DNA of 64,000 nt from Morganella sibonii (GTDB lineage: Bacteria > Pseudomonadota > Gammaproteobacteria > Enterobacterales > Enterobacteriaceae): assembly GCF_040560245.1 (NCBI RefSeq), contig NZ_JAKMWP010000004.1. One strand, given 5' to 3'. How positions within the stretch are numbered: the first letter of the stretch is position 1; every line of letters starts with the position of its first letter. Below, one piece after another: positions 1 to 6,644 of this stretch. Under the pieces are notes generated by a model. The model was given only the letters and a program-made list of their open reading frames with translations. It was not told the DNA's origin and ran no database searches. A program made the position numbers and the translations under genes.

Positions 1-239
1 AATTCCTGCCGGACAACTTCCGGCATTTCACTGCGTCCGGCTTTGTAACCCGGCAGCAGCTGATGACGCCAGCTGTGGCTGCGGTCGTCTTCATCAAAGA
101 CGGTGACGGCATGTGTGGGTTGTGCATGATTCAGGATCTGCATCAGCGCCTGTTCACAGACCAGCAGACCGGACTGGCTCTGCACGGCGTAGATCCGGCG
201 GATCAGATTCATTGCATCGATAATCAGTAAATGGATCAT
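1..239 (-). CDS. xni: Xni flap endonuclease (ExoIX), N-terminal part, cut by the window edge
   Basis: The reverse strand from 239 reads MIHLLIIDAMNLIRRIYAVQ and continues to the window edge, giving about 79 residues of the N-terminus. It matches E. coli Xni, a FEN-family flap endonuclease-like protein: the N-terminal metal-binding Asp in LLIIDAMNLIRR and the later THAVTVFDEDDRS-WRHQLLPGYKAGR block are both present. The start at 239 is the first ATG of this frame and fits the E. coli N-terminus. It lies downstream of ppnN on the same strand with a hairpin between them. The C-terminal part is outside the window, so completeness cannot be judged. Confidence 0.85.
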   Translation of the reverse strand, partial: MIHLLIIDAMNLIRRIYAVQSQSGLLVCEQALMQILNHAQPTHAVTVFDEDDRSHSWRHQLLPGYKAGRSEMPEVVRQE

Positions 240-254
240 AGTCGCTATATATAA

Positions 255-277
255 TTTCCCCGCCGGCGGCGGGGAAA
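255..277 (-). terminator. Hairpin terminator after ppnN
   Basis: A perfect 10-bp stem (TTTCCCCGCC / GGCGGGGAAA, 3-nt loop) lies 18 bp past the ppnN stop and just upstream of xni. On the minus strand it is followed by TTATATATA rather than a clean U-run, so it may terminate only partly. Confidence 0.55.
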
Positions 278-295
278 CAGTTCAGAGAAAAAGTA

Positions 296-1663
296 TCAGC
301 GGATGATTTCGTAGCATGGCTCGTAAGCGGTGCCACCGGGTAACTTCATCCGGTGCTGCTCAACAAAGCCGCGCAGCATCACATCCATCCGCTGCATAAT
401 GGCTTCTTCGCCGTGGATTTTGAACGGCCCGTGTTGTGCGATGGCCTGCATGCCGTTTTCTTTCACGTTACCGGCGACGATACCGGAGAAGGCGCGGCGC
501 AGATCGGCCGCCAGTTTTTCCGGCTCCTGATTGCGGTACAGGTTCAGCGCGGCCATATTTTCATGGGTCGGCTCAAACGGATGCTGCAAATCACCGGCGA
601 TTTTAATTGACCAGTTGAAGCTGTAGGCATCACCGGTGCTGCGGCGGTTATCTTTCACTTCAGGCATGGCGCGCTTCATCACGCGGGCAACTTCCACCGG
701 ATCATCAATAATGATCTGATAATGGCGGGTGGCTTCCTCGCCCAGGGTGTTGATCACGAAATCATTGAGCACGCGGAAATAATCGGCGCTCTCTTTCGGC
801 CCGGTCAGCACCAGCGGCAGGACCTGGTCCTTGTTATCCGGATGCATCAGAATCCCCAGCAGATAGAGCAGCTCTTCGGCTGTACCGACCCCGCCCGGGA
901 AGATGATGATCCCGTGTGCCAGGCGGACAAAGCTCTCCAGCCGTTTTTCGATATCCGGCATGATGATAAGCTCGTTCACCAGCGGGTTAGGCGGCTCGGC
1001 AGCAATAATAGACGGCTCGGTCAGACCGATAAAACGGCTGTTTTTATACCCCTGCTGGGCATGGCCGACAGCAGCACCTTTCATCGGCGCTTCCATCGCA
1101 CCCGGCCCGCAGCCGGTACAGATATTCAGTTCACGCAGCCCCAGCTCGTTACCGACTTTACGTCCGTAGAGGTATTCGGTTTCATTGATGGAGTGGCCGC
1201 CCCAGCAGACGATCATATTCGGATCTTCATCAATATGCAGGGCGCGGGCATTACGCAGGATAAAGAAAATCAGGTTGGTGATATGCGCGCTGTTATCCAG
1301 ATTCAGGCCGCGGCAGCGTTCCGCATCGGTAATCTGAGTCTGTACGAACAGGATATCGCGCAGCACGGCAAACAGGTTAGCCTGGAGTGAGCGGATAATT
1401 TTACCGTCAACAAATGCATTCTGCGGCGGGTTTACCAGTTCGAGTTTTACTCCGCGCTCACGGCGCAGCACGTTAATGTCAAAATCCGGAAAACGGGACA
1501 GTAACTCATGACTGTTATCCATCTTACTGCCGGAATTCAGTACCGCCAGTGAGCAGTTGCGGTACAGACGATACAGGTGACTGCTTGCTGTCCGTTTCAG
1601 AACATCAACTTCAAGCTGGGAAAGCAGATCCATAGAGCCTAACGGGCTGATATGTGTGATCAA
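296..1663 (-). CDS. ppnN: Pyrimidine/purine nucleotide 5'-monophosphate nucleosidase PpnN
   Basis: 455 residues, the usual length for E. coli PpnN (YgdH). It hydrolyses nucleoside monophosphates to a free base and ribose 5-phosphate; in E. coli it is a (p)ppGpp target that adjusts purine salvage. The LOG/lysine-decarboxylase-like nucleotide fold is visible: GCGPGAME at about 184-191 and the signature PGGVGTAEE at 256-264. The N-terminal extension and the C-terminal region typical of the long PpnN group are both present. It stands between queF and xni on the minus strand. Only 60 bp separate it from queF, so the two may be co-transcribed. Confidence 0.93.
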   Translation of the reverse strand: MITHISPLGSMDLLSQLEVDVLKRTASSHLYRLYRNCSLAVLNSGSKMDNSHELLSRFPDFDINVLRRERGVKLELVNPPQNAFVDGKIIRSLQANLFAVLRDILFVQTQITDAERCRGLNLDNSAHITNLIFFILRNARALHIDEDPNMIVCWGGHSINETEYLYGRKVGNELGLRELNICTGCGPGAMEAPMKGAAVGHAQQGYKNSRFIGLTEPSIIAAEPPNPLVNELIIMPDIEKRLESFVRLAHGIIIFPGGVGTAEELLYLLGILMHPDNKDQVLPLVLTGPKESADYFRVLNDFVINTLGEEATRHYQIIIDDPVEVARVMKRAMPEVKDNRRSTGDAYSFNWSIKIAGDLQHPFEPTHENMAALNLYRNQEPEKLAADLRRAFSGIVAGNVKENGMQAIAQHGPFKIHGEEAIMQRMDVMLRGFVEQHRMKLPGGTAYEPCYEIIR

Positions 1664-1723
1664 GTAAAACTCCTTGTTATCCCGTGGATAAATTGTAGTC
1701 GTACAGGTTGCGCGCTGTCTGCC

Positions 1724-2575
1724 TTACTGGCGGGCGAGACGATCCGCAGACGGAGTAAAGTCCGTATTGGTGCGCCACGGATTGATATCCAGCCCGCCGC
1801 GCCGTGTATAACGGGCATAGACAGTCAGGGCAACCGGGCGGCAGTGTGTGTTCAGATCGGTAAAGATCCGTTCAACGCACTGCTCATGAAACTCGTTATG
1901 ATTGCGGAATGACACCAGATACCGCAGCAGTTTCTCACGGTCAATTTTAGGGCCGCGATACTGTATGGCAACCGAGCCCCAGTCAGGCTGCTGTGTAATC
2001 AGGCAGTTTGATTTTAGCAGGTGGCTGACTAACGTTTCCTCAACGACATCGTCATTTTCATTGACGGCATCAATAAGATAATCACTGCTGAACTGATAAT
2101 CCGTAATCGTAATATCCTGATAATCGATACACTCACCGGTAAAATCAATGATTTTTTGTTCCGCGAACTGATCAGGACGCAGCAGCTGCACCGTGACGTT
2201 CCCTTGTGCACAGGCGCTTAAATCCTGTTCCAGGGTACGGCGGACATCATCCGCAGAAGCAAAAACAGTTTGGTTAAAGCTGTTGAGGTAGAGTTTGAAG
2301 CTCTTGGATTCGATCAGATTCAGACCGGCGGCATCCAGGGAGACATAGCCGAGCGCAATGCAGGGCACGCCGTTCGGCTGTAACCAGGAGAGCTCATAGA
2401 GTGTCCACAGATCCGCACCGCGAAAAGGCAGATTATCTGCATGCAGATGCAGTGCATCCCGGTTGAGGCTGCGCGGCACACCCTGTAACAGGGCGGGATT
2501 GTAATGCTGCTCATAACCGGTTTTTTTACCAAGCGTCAGTGACGCCAGTTCCGCCTTTCCTTCATACAGAGACAT
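1724..2575 (-). CDS. queF: NADPH-dependent 7-cyano-7-deazaguanine reductase QueF
   Basis: Reduces preQ0 to preQ1 in queuosine synthesis (tRNA wobble modification). With the start at 2575 the protein has 283 residues, in line with the two-domain (long) QueF of E. coli. The QueF motif ESKSFK is at 89-94, the active-site Cys at 191 in NCLITQQPDWGS, and the general-acid Asp at 198. A longer reading frame extends 20 codons upstream, but GTAAAAGGG placed 6 nt before the ATG at 2575, plus alignment to E. coli, favour the shorter start. Divergent from syd. Confidence 0.93.
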   Translation of the reverse strand: MSLYEGKAELASLTLGKKTGYEQHYNPALLQGVPRSLNRDALHLHADNLPFRGADLWTLYELSWLQPNGVPCIALGYVSLDAAGLNLIESKSFKLYLNSFNQTVFASADDVRRTLEQDLSACAQGNVTVQLLRPDQFAEQKIIDFTGECIDYQDITITDYQFSSDYLIDAVNENDDVVEETLVSHLLKSNCLITQQPDWGSVAIQYRGPKIDREKLLRYLVSFRNHNEFHEQCVERIFTDLNTHCRPVALTVYARYTRRGGLDINPWRTNTDFTPSADRLARQ

Positions 2576-2683
2576 AAATAACCCTTTTACCTCAGGTGAA
2601 AAATAGTACCGCCTGTCGCCAATACAGTCTGTCATACGTTACTATAGCGGCATGATACTTTTATGTTTAACAGGTTTTGCGAT

Positions 2684-3235
2684 ATGATCCGCACAGTTTC
2701 TCAGGCGTTACATCAGTTTACCCGGCATTATGTCGGTTTATGGCAGGAAAAAACAGGTTTACCGCCGATCAGTCATGATCTTTATGGTATTCCTTCCCCG
2801 TGTATTATCCGCACCGGTGATGAGTGTGTGTACTGGGAACCGGCGGAATTCACCGCAGACAAACAGTTGCAGCCGGTTGAAAAAGCGCTGGATATTCAGC
2901 TGCACCCGGATATCAGTGAATTTTATACGCAGCAGTTTGCCGGGGATATGCAGGCCGTTTTTGAGGATATGCAGCTCAGTCTGGTACAGGTCTGGAGTGA
3001 GGACGATTTTATCCGCTTACAGGAAAACCTGATTGGCCATCTGGTCACGCAGCGCCGTCTGAAACTGCCGCCGACACAGTTTGTTGCCACGCTGGAATCG
3101 GAATTCGATATGATTTCAGTCTGTAATCTGAGTGGTGAAGTGATCCTCGAAACGTTTGGTACCACAAAGAGGCGGGTGCTGGCAGCAGATACCGCATCGT
3201 TTCTGTCACAGCTGACAGCGGTATGCCCGGCATAA
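2684..3235 (+). CDS. syd: SecY-interacting protein Syd
   Basis: 183 residues with the start at 2684, where an AGG lies 9 nt upstream; the upstream ATG at 2663 has no ribosome binding site and would add residues lacking in E. coli. Syd binds SecY at the cytoplasmic face of the inner membrane and is thought to check translocon integrity. The blocks ELYGIPSPCII-like (DLYGIPSPCIIRTGDECVYW), FYTQQFAGDMQAVF, WSEDDFIRLQENLIGHLVTQ and ISVCNLSGEV align directly with the E. coli protein. Divergent from queF and followed by the probable csrB gene, the same order as in E. coli. Confidence 0.93.
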   Translation: MIRTVSQALHQFTRHYVGLWQEKTGLPPISHDLYGIPSPCIIRTGDECVYWEPAEFTADKQLQPVEKALDIQLHPDISEFYTQQFAGDMQAVFEDMQLSLVQVWSEDDFIRLQENLIGHLVTQRRLKLPPTQFVATLESEFDMISVCNLSGEVILETFGTTKRRVLAADTASFLSQLTAVCPA

Positions 3236-3289
3236 ATATCACTGACAGCGGTGTGGGATTTTACCGGTAATGACTGTAATACGGTTTGC

Positions 3290-3506
3290 CGGAAAATCCC
3301 GGATTACTGAAAATGATAAGTAAATTCAGATAATTAACTCTTCGTTATCATCGTGATTTACCGCCGGTATTATTGCCTGTCACTGCCGGCTGCGGCATGC
3401 TGTCTGCGTTCGTAAGGAAGCGGACGAAAATACACGGAAGTATTTTCAGCAGAGACAGGATGTTATTTTATTAGAAACGAGGGGGATTTTTCCCCCTCGT
3501 TTTTAA
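3290..3506 (+). ncRNA. csrB: Probable CsrB-type small RNA (CsrA-sequestering); 5' end not defined
   Basis: The 413-bp gap between syd and yqcC is exactly where E. coli carries csrB, on the same strand. The gap has no credible reading frame but does have CsrA-type features. At 3426-3447 a perfect 8-bp stem (GAAAATAC/GTATTTTC) presents loop ACGGAA, giving AUACACGGAAGU, 10 of 12 positions of the CsrA consensus. At 3407-3426 a stem presents UAAGGAAG. At 3455-3463 lies ACAGGAUGU. Further GGA motifs occur near 3292 and 3303. It ends in a strong terminator at 3475-3502. It has far fewer GGA motifs than E. coli CsrB, so the call rests on synteny plus a few motifs, and the start coordinate is arbitrary. 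Confidence 0.6.
3475..3506 (+). terminator. Strong intrinsic terminator ending the csrB-like transcript
   Basis: Perfect 12-bp stem (AAACGAGGGGGA / TCCCCCTCGTTT) with a TTTT loop, followed by a T-run. The A-rich left flank means it could also stop transcripts from the other strand. Confidence 0.85.
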
Positions 3507-3648
3507 TCCCCCCGCAAATCCCCGTTATGCCTTTTTATGTCTTCCGGACAGGAATTGATTTTTACTTATCTGACCTCAATGTTACGCTACAGATATCAGC
3601 GGCATTGGCTGCGGAAAATGAATTTTACAGCGTAAACAGGTTTCAGTT

Positions 3649-3972
3649 ATGACAAAACATCAGCAGATTACTGCGATCCTGACGGACATCGAGAATGAGA
3701 TGCGCGCCGTCGATCTGTGGCAGGGGCAGCCTCCGGCAGCAGACGCATTTGAGAGTGAACTGCCGTTTGCAGTGGATACCATGAGCGCTCACGAGTGGTT
3801 ACAGTGGATACTTATTCCGCGTCTGTACGCCATGATTGAGCAGGGCGCTGCACTGCCGTCTGCCTTTCAGATAGCCCCGTATTTTGAAGAACAATACCGG
3901 GGAGATGACCAGGCCGCACGCTATCTGGTGCTGCTTAACCATTTACGGGCACTGGACGGGCTTTTCGCGTGA
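3649..3972 (+). CDS. yqcC: YqcC family protein (DUF446)
   Basis: 107 residues. A small helical protein of unknown function conserved in Enterobacterales beside truC. The characteristic features are the N-terminal segment with a conserved acidic/hydrophobic helix (ILTDIENEMRAVDLW), the central HEWLQWILIPRLYAMIEQGAALP and the C-terminal LLNHLRALDGLF. The stop codon overlaps the truC start by 4 bp (GTGA), so truC translation is probably coupled to it. The neighbourhood suggests no biochemical role beyond co-expression with the pseudouridine synthase. Confidence 0.9.
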   Translation: MTKHQQITAILTDIENEMRAVDLWQGQPPAADAFESELPFAVDTMSAHEWLQWILIPRLYAMIEQGAALPSAFQIAPYFEEQYRGDDQAARYLVLLNHLRALDGLFA

Positions 3973-4742
3973 CACGATCATTGCAGGACACGCCATTACC
4001 GGAAAAATCACTACCGGAAAAACCATTACTGGAAATCTGTTATCAGGATGAACATATCATCGCGGTGAATAAACCTGCCGGATGGCTGGTACACCGGAGC
4101 TGGCTGGATCGCCATGAGACCGTGTTTGTGATGCAGACACTGCGCGACCAGATCGGCCAGCATGTTTTTCCGGTTCACCGTCTGGACAGACCGACTTCCG
4201 GTGTCTTACTGATGGGGCTGTCATCAGATGTGGCGCGGCTGCTGTCACAACAGCTTGAGCGGCATGAAATGCAGAAAACTTACCATGCGGTGGTGCGCGG
4301 GTGGATCGAAGAAGCGGCCACGCTGGATTATCCGCTGGTTGAGGAACTGGATAAAATCGCCGATAAATTTGCGGCGGAGAAACCGGCGCAACCGGCGGTG
4401 ACACACTACCGCCCGCTGGCAAAAGTGGAGTGTCCGGTGGCTATCGGACGTTATCCCACATCCCGTTTTACCCTGACGGAACTGAAACCGGAAACCGGAC
4501 GTAAACATCAGCTGCGCCGCCATATGCGGCATCTGCGGCATCCGATTATCGGTGATACCGCCCACGGCGATCTGCGTCAGAACCGGGGATTCACGGAACA
4601 TTTCGGCAGCCGCAGGCTGATGCTGCACGCATCGGAGCTGGCGCTGACACATCCGGTCAGCGGAGAACCACTGGTACTGCGTGCGGGATTTGATGACGCC
4701 TGGCAGCAGGTGGCGGAACAGCTGGGCTGGACATTACCCTGA
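3969..4742 (+). CDS. truC: tRNA pseudouridine(65) synthase TruC
   Basis: 257 residues of the RluA family. It isomerises U65 of some tRNAs to pseudouridine. The catalytic motif HRLDRPTSG lies at 70-78 with the nucleophilic Asp at 73; TGRKHQLRRHMRHLRHPIIGD further on is the conserved substrate-binding block. The start chosen is GTG at 3969, overlapping the yqcC stop. The first about 20 residues (repeats of LPEKxL type) have no counterpart in E. coli TruC, so an internal non-ATG start such as TTG at codon 5 is possible. Second gene of yqcC-truC-yqcA. Confidence 0.92.
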   Translation: MTRSLQDTPLPEKSLPEKPLLEICYQDEHIIAVNKPAGWLVHRSWLDRHETVFVMQTLRDQIGQHVFPVHRLDRPTSGVLLMGLSSDVARLLSQQLERHEMQKTYHAVVRGWIEEAATLDYPLVEELDKIADKFAAEKPAQPAVTHYRPLAKVECPVAIGRYPTSRFTLTELKPETGRKHQLRRHMRHLRHPIIGDTAHGDLRQNRGFTEHFGSRRLMLHASELALTHPVSGEPLVLRAGFDDAWQQVAEQLGWTLP

Positions 4743-4783
4743 TTTGCTAATAATTTGATTTTACTGATTAAAAAGGACGGATA

Positions 4784-5233
4784 ATGGCACGTATCGGTAT
4801 TTTTATCGGCACAGTTTACGGCAACTCGCTGGCTGTGGGTGAAGAAGCACAGGCTATTCTGGAGCAGGCCGGTCATGAAGTGGTGTTATTTGATGAACCG
4901 GAACTGTCACAGTGGAAAGACTATCTCACGGATGTGGCGCTGGTGATCACCTCCACTACCGGGCAGGGCGATCTGCCGGATAATATCCGCGAACTGTTTG
5001 CCGGTCTGCGGGATGACATCGGTTATCAGCCGTCACTGCGCTACGGCATTATCGCACTGGGCGACAGCAGTTATGATCATTTTGCCGGCGGCGGCCGTCA
5101 GTTCGATGAGTTATTGCAGGAGCAGCAGGCACAGCGCATCGGGGAGATGCTGGTGATTGACGGCACGGAAGTTGACGCACCGGAAGAGTTTGCTCAGCCG
5201 TGGCTGACGGCCTGGGCGGCGCTGGTCGGCTGA
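4784..5233 (+). CDS. yqcA: Flavodoxin-like protein YqcA
   Basis: 149 residues, the usual length. An FMN-binding short-chain flavodoxin-like protein, expected in the cytoplasm as an electron carrier of uncertain partner. The FMN phosphate loop is visible as GTVYGNS at about 9-15, with the second flavin loop STTGQGDLPDN and the GDSSYDHFAGGG block. It follows truC with a 41-bp gap and an AAAAGGA ribosome binding site. In E. coli the truC-yqcA association is conserved, but no functional link follows from the sequence. Confidence 0.92.
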   Translation: MARIGIFIGTVYGNSLAVGEEAQAILEQAGHEVVLFDEPELSQWKDYLTDVALVITSTTGQGDLPDNIRELFAGLRDDIGYQPSLRYGIIALGDSSYDHFAGGGRQFDELLQEQQAQRIGEMLVIDGTEVDAPEEFAQPWLTAWAALVG

Positions 5234-5247
5234 TGACGGAAAATAAC

Positions 5248-5274
5248 GCCGCAGCAGCCTGACAGCACTGCGGC
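5248..5274. terminator. Weak hairpin between convergent yqcA and yaeH
   Basis: A 7-bp stem (GCCGCAG / CTGCGGC) with a 13-nt loop in the 55-bp convergent gap, followed by ATTGTTTC on the plus strand. Could serve as a weak shared terminator. Confidence 0.35.
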
Positions 5275-5288
5275 ATTGTTTCATCCGG

Positions 5289-5675
5289 CTACTTGCGGGT
5301 CAGTTTTTCCAGATCACTTTCAATTTCAGCGATCTTATTGGACACCACGTGCTCCAGATGGCGGAGATCATCCAGGATCTTACGCTTCAGATCGATTTCC
5401 GGCATTGCGCTTTCTGTCTGCTGGCAAATGGTATCCAGCTCTTCGATGACATAACGCAGATTGCTGTTGATCTCGTTAATCTCTTTGAAACCCTGTGCAT
5501 CCTGAATCGTTTTACGCTGACGCGGATACTTGAACTTCACGCTTTTGGCAAAAAATTCACCTTTATCCTTGCGGAAATAGATTTTCAGAATGTCATTGTT
5601 CGCTTCCTGACGAAGTGTGTAGCGATCAATATCTTCAGGATGCGTAATTCCCAGACTTTTTAAATTGTCATACAT
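5289..5675 (-). CDS. yaeH: YaeH, UPF0325 family protein
   Basis: 128 residues when started at 5675, equal to E. coli YaeH and preceded by AGGTGG; a longer frame to 5741 lacks a ribosome binding site and homology. Conserved blocks include MYDNLKSLGITHPEDIDRY at the N-terminus, FAKSVKFKYPRQRKT, and a C-terminal coiled-coil-like region (LKRKILDDLRHLEHVVSNKI). The function is not known. It sits downstream of dapD, which has its own terminator, so it is probably expressed from a separate promoter. Confidence 0.92.
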   Translation of the reverse strand: MYDNLKSLGITHPEDIDRYTLRQEANNDILKIYFRKDKGEFFAKSVKFKYPRQRKTIQDAQGFKEINEINSNLRYVIEELDTICQQTESAMPEIDLKRKILDDLRHLEHVVSNKIAEIESDLEKLTRK

Positions 5676-5745
5676 GTTGCGCCACCTATTGATTGTTATT
5701 CTGTCCTGTTTCCGCCGGAAATGACGGAAGATAAGATGCACGGAT

Positions 5746-5776
5746 AAAAAAATAGCGGAGTTATTATCCGCTATTT
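5746..5776 (-). terminator. Intrinsic terminator after dapD
   Basis: On the minus strand a 10-bp stem (AAATAGCGGA / TCCGCTATTT, 7-nt loop) is followed by seven T residues. It lies 6 bp beyond the dapD stop. Confidence 0.88.
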
Positions 5777-5782
5777 CTGAGA

Positions 5783-6607
5783 TTAGTCTATGGTGCGTAA
5801 CAATTCATTAATTCCGACTTTGCCGCGCGTTTTTTCATCCACTTTCTTGACGATCACCGCACAATAGAGGCTGTAACGGCCATCTTTTGACGGCAGATTA
5901 CCGGAGACAACAACGGAGCCTGCCGGGACGCGGCCATAGTGAATTTCGCCGGTTTCGCGATCATAGATTTTGGTGCTCTGACCGATATACACGCCCATGG
6001 AAATCACGGAGCCGGTTTCCACAATCACCCCTTCCACCACTTCGGAGCGCGCGCCGATAAAGCAGTTGTCCTCAATAATGGTCGGATTGGCCTGTAACGG
6101 CTCTAACACCCCGCCGATGCCGACACCGCCGGAGAGATGCACATTTTTCCCGATCTGCGCACAGGAGCCGACTGTCGCCCAGGTATCAACCATCGTGCCC
6201 TCATCCACATAGGCACCGATGTTGACATAAGACGGCATCAGCACGGTATTGCGGGCGATAAATGCACCCCGGCGGGCTGCCGCAGGCGGTACCACACGAA
6301 ACCCTTCGCGCTCGAAACGCGCCTGGTCGTAATCCGCGAATTTCATCGGGACTTTATCAAAGTAACGGGACTCAGCCCCGTCCATCACCTGATTGTCACT
6401 GATACGGAAAGAGAGCAGCACCGCTTTTTTCAGCCACTGATGTGTCACCCAGGTGCCGCCGATTTTTTCAGCGACCCGCAGTTTTCCGCTGTCCAGTAAC
6501 TCAATCACCTGATTAACTGCATCACGCAGTGCCGGTGTTGCGGTTGCCGGTGTAACGGCGGCGCGATCTTCAAAGGCGGATTCAATAATGGCCTGTAATT
6601 GCTGCAT
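5783..6607 (-). CDS. dapD: Tetrahydrodipicolinate N-succinyltransferase DapD
   Basis: 274 residues, as in E. coli. Uses succinyl-CoA to acylate tetrahydrodipicolinate in the succinylase branch of lysine/diaminopimelate synthesis. The N-terminal helical domain is followed by left-handed beta-helix hexapeptide repeats from about 100 to 230 (for example IGAYVDEGTMVDTWATVGSCAQIGKNVHLSGG). The C-terminal end KTRGKVGINELLRTID is typical. It follows glnD on the same strand with a 37-bp gap, the common enterobacterial order, and ends at a strong terminator. Confidence 0.96.
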   Translation of the reverse strand: MQQLQAIIESAFEDRAAVTPATATPALRDAVNQVIELLDSGKLRVAEKIGGTWVTHQWLKKAVLLSFRISDNQVMDGAESRYFDKVPMKFADYDQARFEREGFRVVPPAAARRGAFIARNTVLMPSYVNIGAYVDEGTMVDTWATVGSCAQIGKNVHLSGGVGIGGVLEPLQANPTIIEDNCFIGARSEVVEGVIVETGSVISMGVYIGQSTKIYDRETGEIHYGRVPAGSVVVSGNLPSKDGRYSLYCAVIVKKVDEKTRGKVGINELLRTID

Positions 6608-6644
6608 CGGTGTTTGTTTCCTTTTATCTGGTGCTTTGATGAAT

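Noticed and set aside
722..1390. A 222-codon open frame on the plus strand opposite ppnN.
   Set aside because: Antisense shadow of a clear gene, with no recognisable protein features.
3507..3648. A promoter for yqcC starting TTGATT near 3556.
   Set aside because: No -10 of reasonable quality lies at 16-18 bp spacing; I could not define it.
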